This document shows, piece after piece, positions 19,669 to 29,917 of a stretch of DNA of 64,000 bases. The notes under the pieces are model-generated. The model was given only the letters and a program-made list of their open reading frames with translations, ran no database searches and was not told the origin of the DNA. Source of the stretch: Linderina pennispora (lineage: Eukaryota; Kickxellomycota; Kickxellomycetes; Kickxellales; Kickxellaceae); NCBI RefSeq assembly GCF_002104995.1, contig NW_024468258.1, positions 372,001-436,000 on the forward strand, in the 5' to 3' direction. Numbering within the stretch: the first letter of the stretch is position 1; each line of letters begins with the position of its first letter. The translations under genes and the position numbers were made by a program.

Positions 19669-22600
19669 TTAGTAGTACGGGCTGTTGACAGGGACGGCGG
19701 AGTAGCCCGGAGCGGGGGGGGTAGTCTCGTAGGCGGTGGTCACCTCGGACTCAACCGACGACGGGGCAGCGGTGCTGTAGCCAGGAGCGGGGGTGGTCTG
19801 CTCAGCAGTGGTCTCCTCAACGGTGGTCTCCTCAGCGGTGGAGTAGCCAGGAGCGGGGGTGGTCTGCTCGGCAGTGGTCTCCTCAACGGTGGTAGTCTCC
19901 TCAGCGGTGCTGTAGCCCGGAGCGGGAGTGGTCTGCTCGGCGGTGGTCTCCTCAACAGTGGTGGTCTCCTCAGCGGTGGAGTAGCCCGGAGCGGGAGTGG
20001 TCTGCTCGGCAGTGGTCTCCTCAACGGTGGTGGTCTCGTAAGCAGCCGACGACTCCTCAGCGGTGGTCACCTCGGACTCGACCGACGACGACTTGCCCTC
20101 AGTGCAGGTGGTCTCGGCAGCCGACGACGCCTCCTCGGTGGTGGTGTAGCCCGGAGCAGTGGTGGTCTCGTAAGCAGTCGACGACTCCTCGGCGGTGGTC
20201 ACCTCGGACTCAACCGACGACTTGCCCTCAGTGCAGGTGGTCTCAGCAGCCGACGACGCCTCCTCGGTGGTGGTCTCGTAAGCAGCCGACGACTCCTCAG
20301 CGGGGGTGGTCTCGTAGGCGGTGGTCACCTCGGACTCGACGGTGCTGTAGCCCGGAGCAGAGGTGGTCTCGTAGGCGGTGGTAACCTCAGACTCAACCGA
20401 GGACTGGCCCTCAGTGCAGGTGGTCTCGGCAGCCGACGACGCCTCCTCGGTGGTGGTGTAGCCCGGAGCAGAGGTGGTCTCGTAGGCGGTGGTGACCTCG
20501 GACTCGACCGACGACTGGCCCTCAGTGCAGGTGGTCTCAGCAGCCGACGACTCCTCAGCGGAGGTGGTCTCGTAGGCGGTGGTCACCTCGGACTCAACAG
20601 TGCTGTAGCCCGGAGCGGGGGTGGTCTCGTAGGCGGTGGTAACCTCAGACTCAACCGAGGACTGGCCCTCAGTGCAGGTGGTCTCGGCAGCCGACGACGC
20701 CTCCTCGGTGGTGCTGTAGCCCGGAGCGGGGGTGGTCTCGTAGGCAGTGGTCACCTCGGACTCGACGGTGCTGTAGCCCGGAGCGGGGGTGGTCTCGTAG
20801 GCGGTGGTAACCTCAGACTCAACCGAGGACTGGCCCTCAGTGCAGGTGGTCTCAACAGCCGACGACGCCTCCTCGGTGGTGCTGTAGCCCGGAGCGGGGG
20901 TGGTCTCGTAGGCAGTGGTCACCTCGGACTCGACGGTGCTGTAGCCAGGGGCAGGGGTGGTCTCAGCCGGGACGGTGGTATAGCCAGGGGCCGGGGTGGT
21001 CTCGTAGGCAGTGGTCACCTCGGACTCGACCGACGAAGGAGCGGGGGTGGTCTCCTCGCAGGTGGTCTCAGCAGGGACGGTGGTGTAGCCCGGAGCAGGG
21101 GTGGTCTCGGCCGGGACGGTAGTGTAGCCAGGAGCCGGGGTGGTCTCGTAGGCAGTGGTCACCTCAGACTCAACGGTGCTGTAGCCCGGAGCGGGGGTGG
21201 TCTCCTCGCAGGTGGTCTCGGCCGGGACGGTAGTGTAGCCAGGAGCCGGGGTGGTCTCGTAGGCAGTGGTCACCTCGGACTCAACGGTGCTGTAGCCCGG
21301 AGCGGGGGTGGTCTCCTCGCAGGTGGTCTCGGCAGGGACGGTGGTGTAGCCAGGAGCCGGGGTGGTCGGAGTCGGGGCAGTGGTCACCTCAGACTCAACG
21401 GTGCTGTAGCCAGGGGCGGGGGTGGTCTCAGCAGGGACGGTGGTGTAGCCCGGAGCAGGGGTGGTCTCCTCCTCGCAGTAGGAGGTGGTCTCCTGGGGAG
21501 CAGGGGTGGTCTCCTCATCGCAGTAGGGGAGGGTCTCAGCGGGGACGGTAGTGTAGCCAGGGGCCGGGGTGGACGGAGCCGGGGCAGTGGTCACCTCAGA
21601 CTCGACGGTGCTGTAGCCCGGGGCGGGGGTCGTCTCAGCGGGGACGGTGGTGTAGCCCGGAGCAGGGGTGGTCTCGGCGGGGACGGTGGTGTAGCCAGGG
21701 GCCGGGGTGGTCGGAGCCGGGGCGGGGGTCGTCTCAGCGGGGACGGTGGTGTAGCCCGGAGCAGGGGTGGTCTCGGCGGGGACGGTGGTGTAGCCAGGGG
21801 CCGGGGTGGTCGGAGCCGGGGCGGTGGTCACCTCAGACTCGACGGTGCTGTAGCCAGGAGCCGGGGTGGTCTCATAACCGCACGGGGCGGTGACGGTCTC
21901 AGTGACATCCTTGGTAACGGTGACGGTGGCGCCCGGCACCTGGTTGCCCGGAGCGGTGACGGTCACGGTGACGGTGGCACCCGGGACCTGGTTGCCCGGA
22001 GCAGTCACGGTGACGGTGACCTCCTCGCAGCAGTACTCGTACTCCTCGGCGGTGCTGTAGCCAGGGGCGGGGGTGGTCGCAACCTCGGTGGGGACAACCG
22101 CGGTGGTGGTGTAGCCAGGAGCCGGGGTGGTCTCAGCGGGGGCAGTGCTGTAGCCAGGGGCCGGGGTGGTCGGAGCCGGGGCGGTGGTGACCTCGGACTC
22201 GACGGTGCTGTAGCCAGGGGCGGGGGTGGTCTCAGCGGCGGAGGACTCCTCGCAGGTCGACTCCTCAGCCGACGACTCCTCAGCGGTGCTGTAGCCAGGG
22301 GCGGTGGTGACCTCGGACTCGACCGACGACTGCTCAGCAGTGCTGTAGCCAGGAGCGGGGGTGGTCTCGGCCGGAGCGGTGCTGTAGCCAGGGGCGGGGG
22401 TGGTCTCAGCAGGGGCGGTGCTGTAGCCAGGAGCCGGGGTGGTCTCGGCCGGAGCGGTGCTGTAGCCAGGAGCCGCGGTGGTCGGGACAGGGACCGAGGT
22501 GGTGGCCGGAGCCTCGGTGCTGTAGCCAGGGGCAGCGGTCGAGGGAACCTCGGTGGAGACCGGGGCCTCGGTGGTGCTGTAGCCAGGGGCAGCAGTCGAG

Positions 22601-22752
22601 GGAGCCTCAGTGGTGACCGGGGCAGCCGAGTAGGGGGGAGGGACAGCCGAGTAGATGTTGGTGTTGACAACATACTCGTTGCGCTTCATCGGGGCGGCAA
22701 GAGCAGCGCTACCGAAGGTGGCAAGAGCCATGAGAGCCTGGTTGAACTTCAT
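19669..22752 (-). CDS. Secreted Thr/Pro/Glu-rich repeat protein (mucin-like, cell surface)
   Basis: 1027 residues, no intron. It starts with a clear signal peptide (MKFNQALMALATFGSAALAA) followed by a Lys-Arg site typical of Kex2 cleavage. The rest is tandem repeats built from two modules: TTPAPGYS(T/S) with linkers such as TAPAE, TVPAE and TVESEV, and, toward the C-terminus, ETTCTEGQSSVESEVTTAYE with SAAETTCTEG. A short valine-rich patch (VTVTAPGNQVPGAT, twice, about residues 250-280) breaks the pattern. Cysteines are sparse and mostly in TCEE, TCTEG and CCEE. It ends PGYSAVPVNSPYY with no hydrophobic GPI-anchor tail, so it is probably secreted or wall-bound by other means. Thr/Ser density predicts heavy O-mannosylation. 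Repeat number is likely variable between strains. The equally long plus-strand frame is a shadow of the repeat codons. Confidence 0.9.
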   Translation of the reverse strand: MKFNQALMALATFGSAALAAPMKRNEYVVNTNIYSAVPPPYSAAPVTTEAPSTAAPGYSTTEAPVSTEVPSTAAPGYSTEAPATTSVPVPTTAAPGYSTAPAETTPAPGYSTAPAETTPAPGYSTAPAETTPAPGYSTAEQSSVESEVTTAPGYSTAEESSAEESTCEESSAAETTPAPGYSTVESEVTTAPAPTTPAPGYSTAPAETTPAPGYTTTAVVPTEVATTPAPGYSTAEEYEYCCEEVTVTVTAPGNQVPGATVTVTVTAPGNQVPGATVTVTKDVTETVTAPCGYETTPAPGYSTVESEVTTAPAPTTPAPGYTTVPAETTPAPGYTTVPAETTPAPAPTTPAPGYTTVPAETTPAPGYTTVPAETTPAPGYSTVESEVTTAPAPSTPAPGYTTVPAETLPYCDEETTPAPQETTSYCEEETTPAPGYTTVPAETTPAPGYSTVESEVTTAPTPTTPAPGYTTVPAETTCEETTPAPGYSTVESEVTTAYETTPAPGYTTVPAETTCEETTPAPGYSTVESEVTTAYETTPAPGYTTVPAETTPAPGYTTVPAETTCEETTPAPSSVESEVTTAYETTPAPGYTTVPAETTPAPGYSTVESEVTTAYETTPAPGYSTTEEASSAVETTCTEGQSSVESEVTTAYETTPAPGYSTVESEVTTAYETTPAPGYSTTEEASSAAETTCTEGQSSVESEVTTAYETTPAPGYSTVESEVTTAYETTSAEESSAAETTCTEGQSSVESEVTTAYETTSAPGYTTTEEASSAAETTCTEGQSSVESEVTTAYETTSAPGYSTVESEVTTAYETTPAEESSAAYETTTEEASSAAETTCTEGKSSVESEVTTAEESSTAYETTTAPGYTTTEEASSAAETTCTEGKSSSVESEVTTAEESSAAYETTTVEETTAEQTTPAPGYSTAEETTTVEETTAEQTTPAPGYSTAEETTTVEETTAEQTTPAPGYSTAEETTVEETTAEQTTPAPGYSTAAPSSVESEVTTAYETTPPAPGYSAVPVNSPYY

Positions 22753-25624
22753 TTTTGTCGTTATGTGTCTTTTGTGTGGGGGTGGTACAAAGATGTGGTT
22801 ATTTGTTAGCCGTATTCTACGTTATTATGCGCCGGGCCTAAGTACTGTAGAAGCAACGCAAAAGGGGGCGGAAAGGTGAGTAGCGGGTGTTAGAAGGGAG
22901 AGTTGGGAGGGTAGAGAGCGAAGAGAAGAGGAAGTAAAGAAAAATTGTATTTCTACCTTTGCAGCAAGCGGTCCAGGAGGATGCGGTCTAATTTATATGA
23001 GAAAAAGTCGTTGAAGCAGGTGGGGGAAACGATAATGAGACTTTTCCAGCCTGCCTGTGAGGACCGATGTTTTTATATTGTCACCATTCACACTGCAATA
23101 GGCTGGCCAAACACTGGGCTGGGATATGCAGCCGCGCGTCCATCACAGACTGCTCCCACCGCCTATCCCATCCTCCTATTGCGCTCTATTGGCATGGAAT
23201 GCGCGGCCAAAGGGAGCGCAATGTGAAAGAGCGCAACAAATGCGAAGCGATTGGGCGATCGCCCGTGCATGTGTGGGTCGATGACCCCCTCGCCGTCCCT
23301 CCATACTCGCCCATTTGCCGTGCCGCTCGCTCTCTAAAAATAAGTTCGTTTTGTTGTGATTCCTTTTGCGTATTCCGCGAGCCAAGGCTGCCGCCCAGCG
23401 CAGTGTGGTCATCGACAATCGCGCCTGGCCCATCGCCTGAAGGCTGCCGGGACTGCTGCCATGTGAACGGCCCGAGGCGGACCGCCCGAGTGTTGAACCA
23501 GCGCTTTTGCTGTGCTGCGCATGACTACCTAGCCTGCATGACTGTGGGCGGGCTGGCGGGCTGGCTGGCGACGAGACATGCAGAATGCTCCCACCCGCCC
23601 TTCCTGACAGCCCAATGTAGACGACACCTCCTCTTTCTTGCGTGGCCTTTGGCTCCGGAAAGGAATCTATTTTTTCTGCTCCCCACCAGACGTGCCGCTG
23701 GGCACAGCGTGTGCTATGAAGAAGCGGTCCTCAGTGGACTGATGTCGCACCAGCTTGTTTTTTTGCTATATAGCCGGCGATCATCGATTTCTAAAAGCTG
23801 CGACACATTTCCACCGCAGCGCCGTTGCGGTCCTCATTGGCTCAGGTTTGCGGCCTGTATGGCGGCCCCTCATTGCAAATCACTGCTGCTGCCTCCCCCT
23901 TATCGACCTGCGAAATTGCAGGCGCTCTCTGCGCCCGCAGTCCACTCTCGCCCATCTCTTTTGGGGGGCAATTCTCGGATTTCGTCTGCCCTGACCGAGA
24001 CGGGATTGCTTGATGTCATGGATTTCTAGGCGAAACGTGCGACGGTTGGGCGTCGGCGATATGGATCATTGGCAGACGGCTCCACATCAGCTGCTGACTG
24101 GTACATATAACAAGCAGTGCAACTGCGTGTGCAGGTAGGTCAATGTACGGTCCATTGATGCACAGTGCGATTATTAGCTCGGAGAAAGGTCCCAACACAG
24201 CAGACAATCGCCAAGACGGCTAGCATCGCTACAAACAATTGTTGCGATCACCCATCTGCTGGAAGCTACAAACAAAGCCCGCAAACAAAGCGGGCAGCGG
24301 TCCCAGACTGCCTCACTTCACCAGCAAACTGGCTATTTATAACACTGTGAGCGAGGAATTCCTTTCAATACCTGCAATGTATTGCTTTTGGATATTGTGC
24401 AAGCCGCAGAACAAGATAGTTCTGGCACGCAACTCTGTTTTTGGGGCGGCAGGTCGCTCTGGGAGGAGCGATGTGATGATATCCCAAAGACACAGACGCA
24501 GGCTGCTGGTCGCCCACCCAGCGCACGTCGAGCGAGATGTTTTGGCAAAAGGGCGGGAAGCGATGTTGGACCTGCGTTGGTGTTTTTGCGTACCCCCCAG
24601 ATCAGCGCGCTGGGTCTATTTATACTGGCCTGTAGCAGCGCGGTTCCTGGGCGTTCAGTAAATATTGCAATTCTGGGAGCCATTCCTGATATGCTGGTGC
24701 CAGCCTCGGCGCTGGTGTGCAAAGAGCAGGTTTATTGAAGCGTGTGGTACAAGATCAGCGGATGGCCAGAAAGGCGACAGTATTTGTTATTGTGATCACC
24801 AGAGCTCGCGCCCTGTTTCTGCTGCCAGGAGCGCGAATGCCATGCAAAGGAAATGAGCTTTTATTGCAGGACCAAAAAGCAACTCCTTTGTGAGCGGCAA
24901 GTCTCGAACGTCACGCAAAGGCAGCCAGAACATCAACGCTAGTGTCAGCAGTGGGTGTGGGAAAGCTGGAAGGGCAGCGAGACCGTGGGCCCCGTGACCT
25001 GGACCGGTTCTGAAAGCACTTTGGCACAGAGGAAACCTGTCCGACGCTTCCATGCGAAAGGACGACATCAGGCCAAAGTGGCCCGATGCATGAGTGGGAT
25101 GGATCGACATGCATATCAGTGCATTCGTCTGCAAGCCCGAATCCCTCCCCATCGGCACGCCTGCCCGCCCCAGCGGCACCTACCGGGCAGATATTGCCCA
25201 CACAAAACCAGGAGACAAGCGGCATATGAGCGTATCTGACACGCAAGCCAGAAAGAGGGGATGTTGCGGTAGTTTTGCAGCGAACAAAAAAGCATATTTC
25301 GTAGGATGGGGTCTCATTGCTCGATATGGGGATGGCCAGCGTCGGCCGAGCAAGAGCCCAGAACTGCAACGCTGTTCGGTGGCCTGCGAATGGAGGGGTC
25401 CGATTAACGGCCGTGCTATAAGAGATGGGCCACTTTCCCTCGGAACTCCACAGACGTGTTTTGACTCAACGCTTCGATCAGCCGCATTCACCGATTAGCT
25501 GCTCCCATACGGTCGGGGTCCGCAGATGACGCAGACATAATTGGCTCGGGAGTGGCCCAGGGGCGGCCAGGACCAGAGAAGGCGCCATTCTCATACATCA
25601 CTCCCAAAAATACACGCACTATAC
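22753..25624. other. 2.9-kb interval with no supported gene; long upstream region
   Basis: Frames up to 320 codons exist but are rich in Cys, Arg, His and Ser, lack domains and show no coding bias. Several TATA-like boxes occur: minus-strand ATATAAATTAG at about 22991-23001 (repeat-protein promoter), CTATATAG near 23766, CTATTTATAAC near 24330, CTATTTATACT near 24613 and CTATAAGAG near 25416 (likely F-box promoter). Unannotated noncoding transcripts are possible. Confidence 0.4.
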
Positions 25625-27061
25625 ATGGATCCGGTCGAGCGGCTGCCGAATGACATTAGCATTGCGATCTTCCGGCACCTTAGCATACACGAGCTTGCAG
25701 AATGCATGCTGGTGTCGAGGAGGTGGTACTATGCGCTGGATGGCTGGGCGGTGCTGTGGAAGAACATTGACATGGGCTTCCACCACGTGGGCGTGCAGAA
25801 GACCAACGCAGATGGCTCAGAGCGAGAGGAAACAACGGTGAAAATGCAACTGCTGCAGGACCAGCACCTGAAGGTACTGGCGCGGCGGGCCGGGCCGGCG
25901 CTGGCTCGGATAGCGCTGTTTTTCGCACCGCTTCTGTCGGATGACGGGCTGCAGACGCTGGCGGTATTTGGATGCACCAACATCAGACACCTGGAGGTGC
26001 GGGCAAGCAACCGCATAAGCAACGCGGTGCTAGGAGCACTGATTCCAAAGATTGGAGCGCACCTGGAGGTTGTGGCGCTGAGCACCACGGACATTGCAGA
26101 CTATGCGGTCCAGAGCCTGTGGCTCAGCTCGCCACGGCTCCGGCAGCTGGACCTGAGTCATTGCCGGTACATAACCTGCGACGCCTTTCCGGTGGTAGGC
26201 GCAGCGGGGATACGGTTCTGCCACGAAGCAGCGGCGGATCAGCAGCGCAGGACACTCCCGGGGCTGCAGTCGCTAACCCTCAGATGCTGCCCGCAGATTG
26301 ATGACCGGAGCGTGCGGCGGATCACCGCGGCATTCGGCGGTACGCTGCAGCACATCGACGTGTCGCTGACACGGACAACGGTTCTGGGGCTAGGGGCGCT
26401 GGCGATGGGGCAGAGAGCAAAGACGGAGCTGCGCGATGTGGGCATGCGAGATATCGACTTTGGCATGGCAGCAGGGGCGCGGCGGGAAGCGGGGCTAGAG
26501 GGGCGCAGCCTGCTAATGTTTGCGACTGGGGTTCCCCAGCTCGCGCGGCTGGCGCTCTGCGGCGAAAACGACACAGTCACCGACGAGTTTGTCGCAGCGC
26601 TAGCGCGGCAGTGCGCGGGACTGCAGGTGCTGGACATCCACGACTCGCTGCGCGTAGGCGATGACGGGCTCCGGGCACTGGCACAACAGTGCAGTGGGTT
26701 GCGGGATCTGAACGTCAGCGGGTGCATGGAGTGCACCACCAGCGGGGTGATTGAGCTGGTACGGGGATGCGTGGATCTGGAGGAACTGGATCTTTCGGGG
26801 CTGCGCATCGAGGATGCAGCGCTGTCAGCGATTGGAGACCATCTGCGGCGGCTGTCGCGGCTGTCGCTCGATCTGTGCTGGCGGATTACGCAGGCCGGCA
26901 TCCGTGCGGTTGTGGAGGGCTCCAACGGGCTGGGGTGCGTGTTCACGCTAACCGAACTCAGCTTCGTCCAGTGCAGCCGCGTGGACGAGAGCGTGGTTGA
27001 CTGGTGCCGGCAGCGCCTGAAGCCGGAGGCGATAATCCGGTGCCGGTTCGGCGATGTATAG
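25625..27061 (+). CDS. F-box / leucine-rich-repeat protein (Grr1/Amn1 type)
   Basis: 478 residues from the ATG at 25625; the in-frame stretch upstream has no ATG. The F-box spans residues about 2-45 (MDPVERLPNDISIAIFRHLS, then LVSRRWYYAL, then LWKNID). From about 90 to the end run cysteine-containing leucine-rich repeats (LRQLDLSHCRYIT, LQSLTLRCCPQIDDRSV, LRDLNVSGCMECTTSGV, LTELSFVQCSRVDESVV). The architecture is that of an SCF ubiquitin-ligase substrate receptor: the F-box binds Skp1 and the LRR horseshoe binds the target, which cannot be told from sequence. It is convergent with the dCMP deaminase gene, 63 bp apart. Confidence 0.88.
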   Translation: MDPVERLPNDISIAIFRHLSIHELAECMLVSRRWYYALDGWAVLWKNIDMGFHHVGVQKTNADGSEREETTVKMQLLQDQHLKVLARRAGPALARIALFFAPLLSDDGLQTLAVFGCTNIRHLEVRASNRISNAVLGALIPKIGAHLEVVALSTTDIADYAVQSLWLSSPRLRQLDLSHCRYITCDAFPVVGAAGIRFCHEAAADQQRRTLPGLQSLTLRCCPQIDDRSVRRITAAFGGTLQHIDVSLTRTTVLGLGALAMGQRAKTELRDVGMRDIDFGMAAGARREAGLEGRSLLMFATGVPQLARLALCGENDTVTDEFVAALARQCAGLQVLDIHDSLRVGDDGLRALAQQCSGLRDLNVSGCMECTTSGVIELVRGCVDLEELDLSGLRIEDAALSAIGDHLRRLSRLSLDLCWRITQAGIRAVVEGSNGLGCVFTLTELSFVQCSRVDESVVDWCRQRLKPEAIIRCRFGDV

Positions 27062-27124
27062 AAAGCGAATTCAGACCACTCCCAGCTGTGTATAAAATAT
27101 GTGTATTGGTGAAAAAGCTGAGTC

Positions 27125-28397
27125 CTACGGCGACCCGATCTCCATGCTGAGCGTCGGCGGCGTGTGCTGGCGCACTTCGATGCCAGCCTCCTTGAACAGC
27201 TTCAGGGTCAGGGCGTCCATTCCGTAGCCCTTGGAGTAGACCACGGTCCCGACGCCGACCTGCACGATCTTCTTTGCGCAGCCCAGGCACGGGCACGTGT
27301 TGCAGTATAGCACCACGCCCTGGGCGTTGCGCACACGGCCTCGGCCAGCCTCCAGCAGAGCATTCTCCTCGGCGTGGATACACAGGCAGTGATCCAGCGA
27401 CACCCCACACGGCGTGCCGGCGTTGCAGCGCGGGCACCCGCCCTCGTTGCAGTTGGTGATGCCCTTGGGAGTGCCGTTGTAGCCGGTGGCGATGATCTGG
27501 GTGTCTTTGACCAGAATGCACCCCACCTTGCGCTTCATGCAGTTGGCCCGATGCGACGCCAGCTCCGACAGTAGCATAAAGTACGTGTCCCACGACGGCC
27601 GCAGCCGCTCGCTGTTCAGCAGGTCCAGCTTGTCCAAGTACTCATGCAGCTCACTCACGCTGCTGAACGTGTTGGTGACTGATACGTTGGCGCTCGCCAG
27701 CATGCGCTTCAGGCTGAGCTCCTGCGACGGGTCGGCGCTGCGCAGAATCGGCGACATCAGCTGCTTGGGCATCTTCTCCTCGTCCCGCACCTCCAGCGGC
27801 CCGGGCGACGGGGTGGCAGCCGGTCCCCGCGGCGTTGCATACATGAGGCTGTCGTCCAGCGCAACGAACTCGTCCAGCGACATCACAGGGTCTGCCTGCC
27901 GCATCGATCTACAGACGCATGACCTGCCTTGTAGCTTTAGCTTTAGCTTCCCCTGCTGTGCTTTGCTATCTGCCTGCCACCACCAACAAACACTTACCGC
28001 TCGGTGTACCGCCTGTACCGAAGCCCCAGCGGTGCGTCAATGCCCACCACCATGAAGAATGGCCGCTTGAGCAGCAGGTACAGGTCAACTGGGTCCGTGA
28101 CATCCGTCGTCACAAATCGGGTCCGCCAGCGTGGTGTGGTGAAGCTCAGCATGTCCTTGGCTGACTGGAACTCGGTTTGCGACTCGTCGGTGCTGGTGGT
28201 CGTCAATGCCGGTGCACCAGGCCGCAAATACAGGCGCGTGAACTGGTGCTGGCTGACCAGGTACTGTGCCACTTCCTCCTTGCCGCTTGCCTTCGAGCCT
28301 ACAGGTCCAGCAGGCCAGAGGTGTTGATAAGAATGCCATGTGCTGGTGGCGCGCAAGGCCAGCTCCACCGAAACGTACCGATGATTCCAATGTACAT
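27125..28397 (-). CDS. DCD1: Deoxycytidylate deaminase
   Basis: Three exons: complement(28379-28397), (27998-28298) and (27125-27908), with introns of 80 and 89 bp; 367 residues. The 19-nt first exon encodes MYIGIIG and joins in frame to SKASGKEEVAQYL, giving the P-loop-like N-terminal half seen in yeast Dcd1 (KRPFFMVVGIDAPLGLRYRR). The C-terminal half is the zinc deaminase: RPSWDTYFM, CMKRKVGCILVKD, the catalytic HAEENALLEAG (His and Glu) and the zinc cysteines in CNTCPCLGC. It makes dUMP from dCMP for thymidylate synthesis and is usually regulated allosterically by dCTP/dTTP. All three exons agree in phase. Confidence 0.93.
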
Positions 28398-28539
28398 TGG
28401 GCCAGGAATTCAAGTGAATAGAATTTAAATAGTGAAGAGAGCCTGGGTGAGTGGGAATGTTGACGAGTCAGATGATGGTGGCGGTGACGATGGCTGGACA
28501 TCTCTGGGTCAGCTAGACCTGGCAGCGCTGACCGACCAT

Positions 28540-29355
28540 TTACGCCTTGATTTTGGCACCAGGAACGCAGTCCTGCCACGACCCCAGAACGTGCTGGACA
28601 ATCTCATCGACGTTCTTGCCGTGCTTGACCACCGCCATGGTGACTGGGCCGCCGTCGCGGATGTGGTCAGCGTCACGCTGCATGACGCCCAGGTCGGCGC
28701 CCACCGCCTCAGCCAGATCAGTCTTGTTGATCACCAGCAGGTCGCTCTGCGTGATGCCCGGCCCGCCCTTGCGTGGCACCTTGTCGCCGCCGCTAACATC
28801 AATGACATAGATGGTGTAGTCGGCCAGCTCGCGGCTAAAGTTGGCCGCCAGGTTGTCGCCGCCCGACTCGATCAGCAGCAGCTCGGTGCCGAACCGCGCC
28901 TGCAGCGTCTCCAGCGCATGCAGATTGGCCGTGATGTCCTCACGCACCGCCGCGTGCGGGCACCCGCCGGTCTCCACAGCCACGATGCGCTCGGCCGCCA
29001 GCGCGCCGTTCTTGGTCAGGAACTCGGCATCCTCCCGTGTGAAGATGTCGTTGGTCACGCATGCCACATTGTACTTGTCGCGCAAAGCCCGGCACAGCTG
29101 CAGCATCAGCGCCGTCTTGCCGCTGCCCACCGGCCCGCCGATGCCCACCGTGAACGCCCGCTCACCCCAGTCCCGCCCCGTGCGGTTGTACGGCGGCCGC
29201 TCGTCATACCGCCCCGGGTGGTCCAACACATCGTGGGTGTGCCCATGGTCCTTGGCTGCCTGGCTGTGGTCGTGCGAGTGCTCATGCGAGTGTCCATGAG
29301 CCGGTGCTCCGCCCGCCCCGCCTGTCTTGAAATCGCAAACGTCGCCGCTAGCCAT
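28540..29355 (-). CDS. ureG: Urease accessory GTPase UreG
   Basis: 271 residues, no intron. A His-rich N-terminus ([20 protein letters not shown], residues about 20-40) is a probable nickel-binding tail, as in plant and fungal UreG. The GTPase core follows with P-loop [14 protein letters not shown] (about 70-84), [14 protein letters not shown] with the metal-binding Cys-Pro-His, [12 protein letters not shown] and the NKTD motif (VINKTDL). UreG delivers nickel to apo-urease with UreF and UreD, using GTP. Complete length, and clean frame. It lies in tandem behind DCD1, 142 bp apart. Confidence 0.95.
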   Translation of the reverse strand: MASGDVCDFKTGGAGGAPAHGHSHEHSHDHSQAAKDHGHTHDVLDHPGRYDERPPYNRTGRDWGERAFTVGIGGPVGSGKTALMLQLCRALRDKYNVACVTNDIFTREDAEFLTKNGALAAERIVAVETGGCPHAAVREDITANLHALETLQARFGTELLLIESGGDNLAANFSRELADYTIYVIDVSGGDKVPRKGGPGITQSDLLVINKTDLAEAVGADLGVMQRDADHIRDGGPVTMAVVKHGKNVDEIVQHVLGSWQDCVPGAKIKA

Positions 29356-29917
29356 CCTGTGCTTGGTGTAATAGTGTCTTGGAGTATAGTGAGTGCTGTC
29401 TGAAGAAGAGAAACACCGCCTCCTGTGGCTTGGTCCGCTTCTCCCTCCGTGTTATCCACTGCCCCTGCCCCTACTCCAACAGCCCCTCTCCGGATAACTG
29501 CTAAACTGCTAAACTGCTCTAGCGTTACTTTCCGATCGAGCTTCCTACACCAAAAATCCCCGCATGTCGGTTCTTCCTGGCGCCGTTCCGTTATCGGATC
29601 GCGTGAGATTGTCCTGATATCGATTGAAACCCTCCGCAACCTCCGAGATCCACTGCCCAAACACTCCCACATCGAATTTTACTGTGATAATCCTCCAGCT
29701 CGCCTCCCCGCTTAGTGGTCCTCTCGGCTCGCCTTGCCACGGCTCGCCTGAAGCTGGCTTGTTGACTAGAGCCAGCTCCATATCCACACGATATACCGCA
29801 AGCATCGGATCCCACGCATGCATTTGCTGCTTCTCTACATGCCAATGACAATGATCTCGCCTTCACACTGTCTCAAGATTTGGATGAATACATTAATTAA
29901 CTATCCGTCTTGACCTG
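29356..29917. other. Intergenic spacer
   Basis: 562 bp between ureG and the P450 fusion gene. Only short unsupported frames; CTGCTAAACTGCTAAACTGCT near 29498 is a small direct repeat. Confidence 0.4.

Noticed and set aside
19660-22809. 1049-codon plus-strand frame rich in Gly, Arg and Ser
   Set aside because: It is the exact antisense of the Thr/Pro repeat gene; the minus-strand frame has a signal peptide and clean modules, and the plus frame is a codon shadow.
23067-24029. 320-codon plus-strand frame
   Set aside because: Very rich in Cys, Arg, His and Ser, no domain, no codon bias and no promoter at a suitable distance.
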